A stretch of DNA of 64,000 nucleotides from an uncultured Pseudomonadota bacterium (GCA_913061235.1 CAJXTB010000018.1:1-64000); one strand, 5' to 3'. Shown: positions 7,883 through 17,260, counted from the first letter of the stretch. Notes: a model not told the origin generated them from the letters alone. Numbers and translations are program-made.

Positions 7883-9376
7883 CTACAACATCACGCCGGC
7901 AACCGCTCCGGTCATGCACGCTGCGATGACGCCCGCGGTCATGGCACGAAAGCCAAGCGATGCCAGCTCAGGCATCTTGTTCTCGGCGATGCCGCCAATA
8001 CCGGCAATCTGAATGCCGATACTGCCGAAGTTCGCAAAGCCGCACAGCGCGTAGCTGGCAATGACTGCACCACGTTCACTGATCACGGGGTTCTCGGCAG
8101 TCATCAGACCGGCAAGATTGAGGTAGGCAATAATCTCGGTGAGGACCACCTTCTCACCCAACAGACGCCCGATTGGAACGCACTCGGCCCACGGCACACC
8201 CATGATGAAGGCGATGGGCGCGAACATCCAGCCGAGCAGTAGCGACATGGACAGCGGCTCACCGGAGACGGCCTCTTCAATCACGCCGTCTGCGCCTGCA
8301 ACTGTGTTCGTTCCACACGTTGCTGCGCCCTCGACGAACGACTGGAACATGGGTCCAGAGTCGCAGATAGTCATGGGGACAAGGCTAACGGCCCAGTCAA
8401 ACATCGAGACAATGGCGATGATTGCAATGAGCATGGCCGCGACGTTCAAAGCCAGCTTCATCCCCTCGGACGCGCCACCCGCAATGGCCTCCATTACGTT
8501 GGACTTGCGGACATCCTTGGGCATCTCAACGGTGCCACGCGTCGCAGGCACGCCGATTTCGGGGACCATCACCTTGGCAATGGCCAGGGCTGCCGGTGCC
8601 GAGATGATGGATGCCACGACCAAGTGACCCGGCAGGTTCGGGATGATGTAGCCGCCCTGCCCGTCCGAGAAGAAGCCGACGTACGCACCAAGAACACCAC
8701 CGGCGACCGTCGCAAACCCGCCGGTCATGACGGCCATGAGCTCAGAGCGAGTCATGGCGCCGACGAACGGGCGAATGAGAAGTGGTGCTTCGGTTTGGCC
8801 GACGAAGATGTTGCCTGCCGCAGACAGGCTCTCTGCACCCGATGTACCGAGCGTACGGACCATCACCCAGGCGATGCCCTTCACGAGGAACTGCATCACC
8901 CCTAGGTGGTACAGCGCGCTCATCAACGCCGAGAAGAAGATGATGGTCGGCAGAATCCAGAACGCGAAGGTCTTGAGTGGCGGCGACATGCCGTTGACCG
9001 TTCCGACGTAGAACTGGTTGGTCATCTGTCCGCCGGAGTCCATTGCCTCCACCATGTGCGGCTGGACCGGCTGGAAGACGAAGTTTGCGCCATCCCCGGC
9101 GAAGGAGAGCAGCTTATCGACGCCTCCGTTGACCACTACGTAGAAGATGCCGCTGACGAACGGGGACATGATGACGAGGCCGAAGAGCAGCTGGAGCCCA
9201 ACACCCCAGCCTACGAGCTTCCAGTCGACCTTGCGACGGTTCTCGGACATGAGCCACGCGATTCCCACCAGGATGAAGATACCGACGAACGACGTCAATC
9301 GGTCGATAATTCCGGTGTCATAGGGCCTGAGCGCGGGCTCGGCAGCAAGGGCATTTGAGACGAGCCACAACCACAT
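7883..9376 (-). CDS. nupC: Concentrative nucleoside transporter (NupC/CNT family)
   Basis: An inner-membrane symporter of 497 residues that takes up nucleosides using an ion gradient. The chain is hydrophobic throughout, with about ten membrane segments. It shows CNT-family stretches such as GNIFVGQTEAPLLIRPF, NLPGHLVVASIISAPAALAIAK and the C-terminal FANFGSIGIQIAGIGG. The start at 9376 is chosen because GGAGG precedes it and the N-terminus then reads MWLWLVSNALAAEP, which may be a cleavable signal; the longer form would add 21 non-family residues. It lies 75 bases downstream of deoA on the same strand, which fits import of substrate for the phosphorylase. Confidence 0.93.
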   Translation of the reverse strand: MWLWLVSNALAAEPALRPYDTGIIDRLTSFVGIFILVGIAWLMSENRRKVDWKLVGWGVGLQLLFGLVIMSPFVSGIFYVVVNGGVDKLLSFAGDGANFVFQPVQPHMVEAMDSGGQMTNQFYVGTVNGMSPPLKTFAFWILPTIIFFSALMSALYHLGVMQFLVKGIAWVMVRTLGTSGAESLSAAGNIFVGQTEAPLLIRPFVGAMTRSELMAVMTGGFATVAGGVLGAYVGFFSDGQGGYIIPNLPGHLVVASIISAPAALAIAKVMVPEIGVPATRGTVEMPKDVRKSNVMEAIAGGASEGMKLALNVAAMLIAIIAIVSMFDWAVSLVPMTICDSGPMFQSFVEGAATCGTNTVAGADGVIEEAVSGEPLSMSLLLGWMFAPIAFIMGVPWAECVPIGRLLGEKVVLTEIIAYLNLAGLMTAENPVISERGAVIASYALCGFANFGSIGIQIAGIGGIAENKMPELASLGFRAMTAGVIAACMTGAVAGVML

Positions 9377-9451
9377 TCGGGCCTCCGGGGGTCGGCGCGC
9401 GTAACGCGAGTTTGGCCCAAGCGCGACGGTTGGTGACAACCCACGGGAGAA

Positions 9452-10693
9452 CTACCCAACGCGGTCCACAATGAGCGGTAGGTGCTCGTCCACCGTCTCA
9501 CCCACTCGAATGCCGCTGCGGACGCAGGCGACGGCCTCGTCTAAGCCAGTGTCTCGGTGCAGAATACGAACCAGTGGCTGTCCGGCGACGACGACGTCTC
9601 CGACCTCAACGTCGAGCCACAACCCCACGCCAAAGTCGATGGCGTCTTCCGACCGACGACGACCGGCACCGAGCAAGAAGCCCGCCTTGCCAATGTCCAG
9701 AGCGTCGATGCAGGAGACCACACCGTCGCGCTCTGCGACGAGGACCTGCTCGGTCACGCCGCTGCCCAGCAAAGGCACGTCCATGGAGCCACCTTGGGCA
9801 CGGACCATTCGGGCGAACCGCTCATACGCCGCCCCCGAAGCCAAGACGCTGGCTGCTTGCGGATGATTCGCGAGCTCCACCACCAGCGTCTGCAGGTCGG
9901 CAGGCCCCTCACCCTTGAGGACCGCAATCGACTCTTCCACTTCAATGGCATTGCCGATGGCTCGTCCGAGCGGGCGGTCCATGGCGGTGATGAGTGCGGA
10001 ACAGTCAAGTCCAGCGGCTTTGGCGACGTCGACCATCGTGCGGGCAAGCGCCACAGCCTGGTCTGTCTGCTTCATGAAGGCACCAGAGCCCGTCTTGACG
10101 TCCAACACGAGCCGGCTGACGCCAGAGGCGAGCTTCTTCGACAGGATGGACCCAGTAATGAGTGGAATGCTGGGGACCGTGCAGGTCTCATTTCGAAGAC
10201 CGTAGAGCACTTGGTCCGCCGGTGCGAGCTGACCGGTCTGTCCAGTGATGAACACGCCAACATCGGCCAGTTGGTCCTGCAGCGCGGCGACGTCGCGGTC
10301 GCAGCGGTAGCCTGGGATGCTCTCGAGCTTGTCCAGGGTGCCGCCGGTGTGTCCAAGCCCTCTGCCACTGATCATCGGCACGCGAAAGCCGAGCTCTGCC
10401 CACAGAGGAGCCAAGATCAGCGACACCTTGTCGCCAACGCCGCCGGTAGAGTGCTTGTCGGTGAGCGGTGGACCGTCTACCCAATGCAGGACATCACCAC
10501 TGTGGGTCATGGCTCTGGTGAGGGCCGTTGTCTCCGAGGCAGAGAGTGTGTGGACGTAGGCGAACGCGAGCCACGCTGCGGCCTGCGGTCGACTCACGGA
10601 GCCGTCGCCCAGCCCGTCGATAAAGGCTCGAATGGCCTCATCTGATTGAGGTTTGCCATCGCGCATAGTCAGAAGAATGTCGTCGATATGCAT
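9452..10693 (-). CDS. deoA: Thymidine/pyrimidine-nucleoside phosphorylase
   Basis: A 413-residue cytoplasmic enzyme that splits thymidine or deoxyuridine with phosphate into base and deoxyribose-1-phosphate. Family signatures are clear: the phosphate-binding KHSTGGVGDK (about 79-88), the SGRGLGHTGGTLDKLES signature, and the conserved KLASGVSRLVLDVKTGSGAF. Length and domain order match DeoA/Pdp. It starts 3 bases after the ClC gene and precedes nupC, so the three probably form one transcript. The phosphopentomutase (deoB) needed to feed the divergent deoC is not in the window. Confidence 0.95.
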   Translation of the reverse strand: MHIDDILLTMRDGKPQSDEAIRAFIDGLGDGSVSRPQAAAWLAFAYVHTLSASETTALTRAMTHSGDVLHWVDGPPLTDKHSTGGVGDKVSLILAPLWAELGFRVPMISGRGLGHTGGTLDKLESIPGYRCDRDVAALQDQLADVGVFITGQTGQLAPADQVLYGLRNETCTVPSIPLITGSILSKKLASGVSRLVLDVKTGSGAFMKQTDQAVALARTMVDVAKAAGLDCSALITAMDRPLGRAIGNAIEVEESIAVLKGEGPADLQTLVVELANHPQAASVLASGAAYERFARMVRAQGGSMDVPLLGSGVTEQVLVAERDGVVSCIDALDIGKAGFLLGAGRRRSEDAIDFGVGLWLDVEVGDVVVAGQPLVRILHRDTGLDEAVACVRSGIRVGETVDEHLPLIVDRVG

Positions 10694-10696
10694 AGA

Positions 10697-12058
10697 TCAA
10701 TCCGATTGGTTTTCGCGGTACACGGTCATGCGCAAGGTGAGCACGTAAGTCACCCCGCAGGCAAGGATAGCTGGCGGTCCGTAGGGCGACCCAAAGACTT
10801 CGAGGACCAAGGCAATGGCTGCAAGTGGCACACCGATGACGGCGACGAGCGCTGAGGCGATACCGGCGACGACAAACACAGATGTGTCGAGCTGGCCGAG
10901 CACACCGGTCATGTTCAGCAAGGTGGCGACAAGACCGCCAGAGACGCCCCCAAAGACCATGGAGGGGATGAGGATACCCGCACTGCCGCCGCTCTGAATG
11001 GTCAGGCCAGTCGTCAGCATCTTGCCAGCCAAGATGGCTAGCAACACCCACCAAACGGTGATGTGCTCGTCTCCGGCAAGAAGCTCAGCGATGGTGTGCT
11101 CGCCCATTCCCAGAACGTGCTCGGGGCTGATGCCCAGACCGAACCAGAGCGCCGCGACGACGAGGGCCACGCCGAGTCCGCCGGCAGCTCCATGCCAGAC
11201 CGGTTGAACACGTTCGACGAGCGCCTTGCTCTGCGCCATGACGAGACCAAACCCAAGAGCGACCGGCGCACTGACCAAGACCGCGGTCACTGCAGTGACT
11301 GCGTACTCGGTGAGTGAGTAGATCTCTGCATGCGGGGTTGCGACGAACAGCGGCTGAAAGCCAAACACACGGTTGTTCAGCACGTAGGTAATGACAGCGG
11401 CGAACAGTGCGTAGACGAACTTTCGGTAGACGATCCGGTCATTGTACGCGATTTCCGTTGCAAACAAAGCAGCGGTGAACGGCGCGCCCAGCAAGGTACT
11501 CACACCCGCGGCAATGCCAGCCAGCTGGTAGGTGCGCAGCTCGTGCTCCGAGACAGACCGCATGACCCGCGCCCAACCGGCTCCCATGGCTTCACTAATC
11601 GTGACGACAGGGGCTTCAAGCCCCCCCGAGCCGCCGCTAGCCAGAGTGATGAAGGTGGTGAGCCACTTCCGGGCCGCCAGACCAAAGGCAGGGCGGATGT
11701 AGCGTGGTGTGGGGTCGTCTTTGTCGTCGTCGTAGGTGACATGGTAGTTGGACAAGGCCACGCTCATGCCGTCGCCAGCGGCATCTTTCCAGCCTGGACG
11801 CGCAATCAGCCAGCTTCGTAGGATGCCGCCACCAATGAGGGCTGCAAACAAGGCGATGAACCCCGCCGTCCCGTTGTGGGTGGACGTGTGAAACAGCGCC
11901 TCTGAGACTTCATGGGCGGCGTAGCGGAGAGACGCGCATGCGGCCCAGACCGCGACGGAGAGGGCGGCCACCAACAGGACGACGCGCGCAATATCGTCCC
12001 ACGAATCATGCAACGCACGTTGTTCGTCGCCGAGGTTTTTGAACTTGGTGGAAGCCAT
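10697..12058 (-). CDS. ClC-family chloride channel or H+/Cl- antiporter
   Basis: A 453-residue integral membrane protein. Two ClC signatures are visible. GSGGLEAPVVTISEAMGAG corresponds to the GREGP region, with the gating glutamate kept. GGSAGILIPSMVFGG corresponds to the GxFxP filter region, preceded by GKMLTTGLTIQSGG. The start at 12058 (MASTKFKNLG) is preferred; a longer frame to 12169 would overlap the deoC start. It is the first gene of the minus-strand set with deoA and nupC and is divergent from deoC. The reason for a ClC protein in a nucleoside locus is unclear; ion balance during symport is one possibility. Confidence 0.88.
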   Translation of the reverse strand: MASTKFKNLGDEQRALHDSWDDIARVVLLVAALSVAVWAACASLRYAAHEVSEALFHTSTHNGTAGFIALFAALIGGGILRSWLIARPGWKDAAGDGMSVALSNYHVTYDDDKDDPTPRYIRPAFGLAARKWLTTFITLASGGSGGLEAPVVTISEAMGAGWARVMRSVSEHELRTYQLAGIAAGVSTLLGAPFTAALFATEIAYNDRIVYRKFVYALFAAVITYVLNNRVFGFQPLFVATPHAEIYSLTEYAVTAVTAVLVSAPVALGFGLVMAQSKALVERVQPVWHGAAGGLGVALVVAALWFGLGISPEHVLGMGEHTIAELLAGDEHITVWWVLLAILAGKMLTTGLTIQSGGSAGILIPSMVFGGVSGGLVATLLNMTGVLGQLDTSVFVVAGIASALVAVIGVPLAAIALVLEVFGSPYGPPAILACGVTYVLTLRMTVYRENQSD

Positions 12059-12160
12059 AGCGGGCGGGTCTATCCGATTGTCGGGTTGCGCCCATTCTTG
12101 GTCAACGGGCGCCGCAGCCTGCGGCCGTGATACCGTCGCCGCCCTGAATCTGGAGGCTCT

Positions 12161-13081
12161 GTGCCGCAACCGTACACCCCTGCACTGTCAGCCGAATGGC
12201 GTCGTGTGCGCGTCGACAACGCCATGATCGCTGCGCGCACATCTCGCGTCACCAAGCGCAGTATCAAGGCGGACACCAAGCTCCGGCTGCTCAAGCTGGC
12301 CCTTTCTATGGTCGACCTCACCACTCTGGAGGGCCAAGACACCCCCGAGAAGGTGCGGGCCTTGTGCCGCAAAGCACGACGCCCAATGGTCGAGCAGCCT
12401 GACCTGCCGCACACTGCAGCGGTCTGCGTGTACCCAAACATGGTGCCCGTCGCTCGACAGGCGCTGGGTCCGAACAGTCCAGTGAAGATTGCTTCGGTAG
12501 CGACCGGCTTCCCGAGCGGTCTGATTCCGCTCGCTCTCAAGCTTAAAGAAGTGGAGCAAGCGATTGCCTCCGGTGCTGACGAGATCGACATGGTCATTGA
12601 CCGTGGCGCGTTCTTGGCCGGTGATGATGAGAAAGTCTACAACGAAATTATCGCCGTCAAAGCTGCCTGCGGAGCCGCTCGCCTCAAGGTGATTCTAGAG
12701 ACTGGAGAGCTCGGAACTCTGGACAACGTGGCGGCTGCATCACGCCTAGCCATCGCAGCTGGCGCCGACTTCATCAAGACGTCCACCGGTAAGGTCAAGC
12801 CCGCTGCCACCTTGGACGTGACCCTGGTGATGCTCGAAGCGATTCGCGAGCACTACTTGGCGACTGGCGTGCAGATCGGGATGAAGCCAGCCGGTGGCAT
12901 CCGAACCGCCAAGCTCGCTATTCACTACCTGGTTCTCGTCGCAGAGACCCTCGGCAGTGACTGGCTCGACCCCAAGTGGTTCCGGTTTGGAGCCAGCTCG
13001 GTGGTCAATGACCTCCTCCATCAACTGACGCGTCGCGAGACCGGCACCTACCCGTCCCCTCGCCGCTACAGCGTCGACTAG
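12161..13081 (+). CDS. deoC: Deoxyribose-phosphate aldolase
   Basis: A 306-residue aldolase that splits 2-deoxyribose-5-phosphate into acetaldehyde and glyceraldehyde-3-phosphate. The Schiff-base lysine lies in FIKTSTGKV (about residue 206). Other family stretches are AAVCVYPNMV, VATGFPSG, EIDMVIDRGAF, VILETGELG and the phosphate-binding KPAGGIR. The length fits the longer DeoC type. The start is GTG with a TGGAGG site 6 bases upstream. It is divergent from clc-deoA-nupC and is followed 9 bases later by an aldehyde dehydrogenase that could oxidise its acetaldehyde product. Confidence 0.95.
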   Translation: MPQPYTPALSAEWRRVRVDNAMIAARTSRVTKRSIKADTKLRLLKLALSMVDLTTLEGQDTPEKVRALCRKARRPMVEQPDLPHTAAVCVYPNMVPVARQALGPNSPVKIASVATGFPSGLIPLALKLKEVEQAIASGADEIDMVIDRGAFLAGDDEKVYNEIIAVKAACGAARLKVILETGELGTLDNVAAASRLAIAAGADFIKTSTGKVKPAATLDVTLVMLEAIREHYLATGVQIGMKPAGGIRTAKLAIHYLVLVAETLGSDWLDPKWFRFGASSVVNDLLHQLTRRETGTYPSPRRYSVD

Positions 13082-13090
13082 GAGTATTTG

Positions 13091-14575
13091 ATGAACCCCA
13101 CATCAACGGACACCCCAACGCTCAAGATCAAGGGAGCGCTCGAACTATCGCCTGCTCCGGAGAGCTACAGCGTCACTATCAACGAGCGATACGGTCACTA
13201 CATCGGCGGCAAGCACGTCGCCGGCGACAGCGGAACCGAGTTCGACACCATCAATCCCGCCACTGGCGAGACGTTGGCCAGTATTGCAACGGGCTCTGAA
13301 CAAGACGTCGACAAGGCGGTCAAAGCGGCCCGTAAGGCCCACGACAAGACCTGGGGCAAGCTCCCAGGAAAAGAGCGCGGGAAGTACCTGTACCGCATTG
13401 CTCGTCGTATGCAGGAGCGTGCGCGTGAGTTCGCCGTCATTGAGACGCGCGACAATGGCAAGCCGATTCGCGAGACACGCGACATCGATGTGCCCCTCGC
13501 TGCCGCCCACTTCATGTACTACGCCGGCTGGGCTGACAAGCTGGAGTACGCCATTCCAGGCGGTACGCCGAAGGCTGTCGGCGTGTGCGCACAAGTCATC
13601 CCGTGGAACTTCCCACTGCTGATGGCCGCATGGAAGCTCGCTCCCGCGCTTGCAACAGGCTGCACAACGGTGCTCAAGCCCGCTGAACAGACCCCCCTGT
13701 CGGTGATGCTGCTGACCGAGATTCTCGAAGAAGTTGGCCTGCCACCCGGAACCGTCAATGTCGTCAATGGCGCTGGCAGCACCGGTGCCGCCTTGGTCAG
13801 CCACCAAGATGTCAACAAGGTCGCGTTCACTGGCTCTACACACATTGGTCAGACCATCCTGCGAAGCATTGCTGGAAGCGGCAAGAAAGCGACCATGGAG
13901 CTCGGCGGTAAGGGCGCACACATCGTGTTCGCTGATGCCGCTCTGGACCAAGCCGTCGAAGGCGTCATCAACGGCATCTTCTACAACCAAGGGCACGTCT
14001 GCTGTGCTGGCTCCCGCCTACTGGTCGAAGAGTCCATTGCCGACGAGTTTGTGGAACGCCTCAAGCGACGCATTGACGTGCTCGTGGTCGGCAATCCCAT
14101 GGACAAGAACACCGACGTTGGCGCTATCAACAGCAAAGAGCAGCTGCAGATCGTGAACAAGTACCTCCAGATTGCCCGCGACGATGGCGCAGACGTCTGG
14201 CAAGGCGGTGCCTGTCCGGTGCCGAGCAACGGTGGGTTCTGGGTACCTCCAACCATTCTGACCAACGTTCAACAGACCGACACAGTGGTCCGTGAAGAGA
14301 TTTTCGGACCGGTCCTGTCCGTCCTCACGTTCCGCACTCCGGATGAAGCGGTCAAGAAGGCCAACGACAGCGAATACGGCCTTGCCGCTGGCGTGTGGAG
14401 TGAAAAGACTAGCCGCTTGTTCGACGTTGCTCACAGGCTCAACGCCGGCATCGTCTGGGCCAATGGCTACAATCTATTCGACCCCGCCAGTCCCTTTGGT
14501 GGGGTTCGCCACAGTGGCTTCGGCCGTGAGGGCGGATTGCATGGGCTGTGGGCCTACATGGGAGGTCTGCCATGA
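13091..14575 (+). CDS. Aldehyde dehydrogenase (NAD(P)+-dependent), probably acting on acetaldehyde
   Basis: A full-length 494-residue aldehyde dehydrogenase. Seen are PWNFPLLMAAWKLAPALATG, the nucleotide-binding FTGSTHIGQ, the general-base glutamate in MELGGKGAHIVF, the catalytic cysteine in HVCCAGSR (about residue 304) and the C-terminal SPFGGVRHSGFGRE. ATG at 13091 has AGGAG upstream. The gene lies between deoC and a half-length homologue whose ATG overlaps its stop. From this context the likely substrate is acetaldehyde made by DeoC, giving acetate; the context is the only basis for that specificity. Confidence 0.93.
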   Translation: MNPTSTDTPTLKIKGALELSPAPESYSVTINERYGHYIGGKHVAGDSGTEFDTINPATGETLASIATGSEQDVDKAVKAARKAHDKTWGKLPGKERGKYLYRIARRMQERAREFAVIETRDNGKPIRETRDIDVPLAAAHFMYYAGWADKLEYAIPGGTPKAVGVCAQVIPWNFPLLMAAWKLAPALATGCTTVLKPAEQTPLSVMLLTEILEEVGLPPGTVNVVNGAGSTGAALVSHQDVNKVAFTGSTHIGQTILRSIAGSGKKATMELGGKGAHIVFADAALDQAVEGVINGIFYNQGHVCCAGSRLLVEESIADEFVERLKRRIDVLVVGNPMDKNTDVGAINSKEQLQIVNKYLQIARDDGADVWQGGACPVPSNGGFWVPPTILTNVQQTDTVVREEIFGPVLSVLTFRTPDEAVKKANDSEYGLAAGVWSEKTSRLFDVAHRLNAGIVWANGYNLFDPASPFGGVRHSGFGREGGLHGLWAYMGGLP

Positions 14576-15414
14576 GCCGCCTTCGTATCCAAAAGACCAT
14601 CAAGCAGTACATCGGCGGCAAGTTCGTGCGTTCCGAGAGCGGACGCACCCTCCCCGCCACCTCATCCCGTGGAGAGGCCATGCACGTGTGCCAAGGCAGC
14701 CGCAAGGACCTGAGAAACACCGTGCGCATTGCACGTTCCGCCGCAGGCGCTTGGGGAGCTCGCAGTGGATTCAACCGCGGCCAGATCCTCTACCGTCTGG
14801 CAGAGATGCTCGATGACCGCATCACTGCATTCCCGACATCTGAAGACGACGTGATTGCGTCCATCGACCGCGCCGTGTACCACGCGGGCTGGTGCGACAA
14901 GGTCTCGGCTTTGTTGAGTACGCTCAACCCGGTGCAGCAGGCCTACGTGAACTACTCAATGGTTCGACCACTGGGCATCGTGTTCTGCGTCCCTGACCCG
15001 AAAGACGGGCTGCTGGGCATGGTCGAGGCCGTGTGCAGCGCGCTGGTGATGGGCAATAGCCTGATCTTGGTCGTGCCAGTTGAGCGCGCCGAGCTCGGTC
15101 TTGCCTTGGCCGAAGCCCTCCACACAAGTGACGTGCCAGGCGGTGTGGTGAACATCCTCACCGGCGACGTGGCGTCTCTTGTGGCTGTGGCCAACATCAT
15201 GGACGACTTGGACGCGATTGTGTGTGCCGCTGGCCTGCTCGCCAAGGAAGAGGCCGTGGCTGTTGAGATTCAAGGGGCCAGTGTGCTGCGTCGCATCTGG
15301 TGGCGGGGTCCCGCGACCAAGCCGGCAACTCCCCATGAGCTTCAGAAGCTGGCAGAGATCAAGACCGTCTGGATGAGTAGCGGTGCCGACATCACCGGCG
15401 GCGCTAGCTACTAG
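14572..15414 (+). CDS. Half-length aldehyde dehydrogenase-like protein, catalytically incomplete
   Basis: A 280-residue protein whose N-terminal two thirds match the aldehyde dehydrogenase nucleotide-binding fold (YIGGKFVRSESGRTL, AGAWGARSGFNRGQILYRLAEML, VRPLGIVFCVPD, PGGVVNILTGD). It stops before the catalytic domain: there is no ELGGK glutamate, no catalytic cysteine and no GGxxxSG end. Its ATG overlaps the stop of the full-length enzyme (ATGA), indicating translational coupling, so it may be a structural partner of that enzyme. It is not an obvious pseudogene, as the frame is intact and codon use resembles its neighbours. I infer a non-catalytic subunit. Confidence 0.85.
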   Translation: MSRLRIQKTIKQYIGGKFVRSESGRTLPATSSRGEAMHVCQGSRKDLRNTVRIARSAAGAWGARSGFNRGQILYRLAEMLDDRITAFPTSEDDVIASIDRAVYHAGWCDKVSALLSTLNPVQQAYVNYSMVRPLGIVFCVPDPKDGLLGMVEAVCSALVMGNSLILVVPVERAELGLALAEALHTSDVPGGVVNILTGDVASLVAVANIMDDLDAIVCAAGLLAKEEAVAVEIQGASVLRRIWWRGPATKPATPHELQKLAEIKTVWMSSGADITGGASY

Positions 15415-15433
15415 AGTCTGGACGGAAGGGTAC

Positions 15434-15498
15434 AGGCGTGCCCCAACAACTTGGCACGGCGTGGAGCACGCCTGCTGACCGGACTACCCGGTCAGCAG
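15434..15498. terminator. Structured intergenic region with an 11-bp hairpin
   Basis: CTGCTGACCGG and CCGGTCAGCAG pair perfectly (15472-15498, loop ACTAC). Just before it, AGGCGTGC and GCACGCCT form an outer pair around GTGCC/GGCAC. There is no T tract. It lies between convergent genes and may end transcription from both. Confidence 0.5.
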
Positions 15499-15557
15499 TA
15501 GGACGCCGGTAGATGTGATTGGCTTCGCTTGCACCGCGTAATTCGTGTCAAGGCCCG

Positions 15558-17156
15558 TCACGCAGCCGCAAGCTTAGTGAGCTCATCGACAACGCAGTAC
15601 ACTGGGATGTTGTCGAGAACGGTGACTTCTGGCGGCAACCGAGGGTCGGCGTGTCCCAGCCACACGACGTCCAGATGTGCCCAGTCACATGCGATCAAGC
15701 GTACGAACTGAAGGTTGGCGTCTGACGCTTCGACGATGACAAACTCGGTCTGACCACTCGTCACCGATAGGGCCTGTAGGCCGCCTGAAGCATCCGTCGT
15801 GAACCGAACCAAGTGACCTCGGTCGCGGAGCAGCTGGGCGACGACCGCAGCCTCACTGTGGTCTGAGCCCACCACAATCACACTTCCGGCGAGTCCGTTG
15901 CCGTCAAGATGTGGCTCGGCCATCCTAGGTAAGTCCATGACGACACGGGTCCCGGACCCGCGTTCGGACTCCAGCATGACTACGCCGCCAGCCTGCGCAA
16001 GAATGGCGTGAACCACGGTCAGCCCCAACCCAGAAGACTCACCCCGACCACGCGTGCTGAAGAAGGGCTGAAAGGCACGGTCCAGGACGGTGTCGGACAT
16101 GCCGGGTCCAGTATCTTCCACCACAAGTCGAACGCAGCCCGCAGGGACCGACGCATCGACAAACGCACTGATCCGAACCACCCCTCTGGGGCCCATGGCA
16201 TCGGACGCATTTCGAACAATTTCCGACAGCGCATCGTTCAGCTGACGCTCGTCCATATGCACCGATAAAAGTCCAGGAATCAGCTTTAGCTCAAGTTCTA
16301 CATGAGGTCCAAGCAACGCCGAGATCTCAGGAAGGAGAGCACGTAGGTGTGCGCCCAGGTCCACCTCTCCGGGGTCCGGTGACTGATTACGCGCCACAAC
16401 CATCAACCGCACTGCAAGCTCGCTCGCCCGGTGGGCAGAACGCCGAAGTTCGTGTAGATCTTGGCTAGCCTCACCATGCTCGGACACTTCATCCATGATT
16501 AGGTCGACACTCGTCAGCATACTACCGATCAACTGATGAATCGCACGGGCTGCCTGCTGAAGTGTAGCCCTGGTCACCCCCCCTTCTTCCGCGGAGGCAT
16601 CGTCAGTTTCGGCCGCCGTCTTTGTATTCTCTGATGGCGTCTCGGCTGGAGCTTCAATGCCGGTCAGAACGTCAGACGAGGTCATGGGGTCCACGCGTCC
16701 AGGGGCGGCTGTCAGCACGTTTAAAGTGAGCCACAGAACACCGGCGGACCCAACCCGGAGCGCCTCTTCGAGGCCGGTCGACAGATACAGTCCAAGGCAG
16801 AACATTGTGGCGACGCCAAACGAAGACCACAGCGCCATCCGATGCCCCGATGTGAATCGTGCGACGAGAACCGGCACAAGAATCACCGGGGACCACAACG
16901 TACCCGAGGGTCCGGCCTGCATCAGAACGAGCAAGCATACGGTCGCGAGGGCCGCTGTCAGCATGCCCGAGGCGACCCCCGCAAGGCGCTCGGCCAGGCT
17001 CCAAGACGTGAGCAAGACCACGGCAACACACACCGCCGGAACCACGCCTAGCTGGACGTTTGATGGCGGGGCGAGCCACAAACACACGCCCACAGCGATA
17101 CTCGCCACCACCATGGTGCGAATACGGACTGTGTTGCTGATGGGAATGCGTGCCAT
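15558..17156 (-). CDS. Membrane histidine kinase with degenerate C-terminal receiver domain
   Basis: About 532 residues. The N-terminus has about six membrane segments, followed by a low-complexity acidic linker. A short HisKA-like region (RAIHQLIGSMLTSVDLIMDEV) carries a candidate phospho-histidine. The HATPase domain has the N box EIVRNASDAM, the G1 box VVEDTGPGMS and the G2 box SSGLGLTVVHAILAQAGG. The last about 110 residues look like a receiver, but the phospho-acceptor position reads FVIVEAS, with Glu where Asp is expected. ATG at 17156 is chosen over an upstream GTG at 17207; neither has a good ribosome site. No response regulator gene is adjacent, so its output partner is unknown. Confidence 0.82.
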   Translation of the reverse strand: MARIPISNTVRIRTMVVASIAVGVCLWLAPPSNVQLGVVPAVCVAVVLLTSWSLAERLAGVASGMLTAALATVCLLVLMQAGPSGTLWSPVILVPVLVARFTSGHRMALWSSFGVATMFCLGLYLSTGLEEALRVGSAGVLWLTLNVLTAAPGRVDPMTSSDVLTGIEAPAETPSENTKTAAETDDASAEEGGVTRATLQQAARAIHQLIGSMLTSVDLIMDEVSEHGEASQDLHELRRSAHRASELAVRLMVVARNQSPDPGEVDLGAHLRALLPEISALLGPHVELELKLIPGLLSVHMDERQLNDALSEIVRNASDAMGPRGVVRISAFVDASVPAGCVRLVVEDTGPGMSDTVLDRAFQPFFSTRGRGESSGLGLTVVHAILAQAGGVVMLESERGSGTRVVMDLPRMAEPHLDGNGLAGSVIVVGSDHSEAAVVAQLLRDRGHLVRFTTDASGGLQALSVTSGQTEFVIVEASDANLQFVRLIACDWAHLDVVWLGHADPRLPPEVTVLDNIPVYCVVDELTKLAAA

Positions 17157-17260
17157 GTGCTTGGACGCATCGGTCCGACGGCTGGCTAATCTAAGGGCCT
17201 GCCTCACAATGGATGCGCCACCTAGCGAGGCCGAGGCGTCATGAGGTCAGGCTCTAAGAC

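Noticed and set aside
9557-10645. A 362-codon plus-strand frame opposite deoA
   Set aside because: It lies wholly inside a clear deoA and shows no domain-like sequence.
13145-13996. A 283-codon minus-strand frame opposite the aldehyde dehydrogenase
   Set aside because: It is a shadow of a clear catalytic gene.
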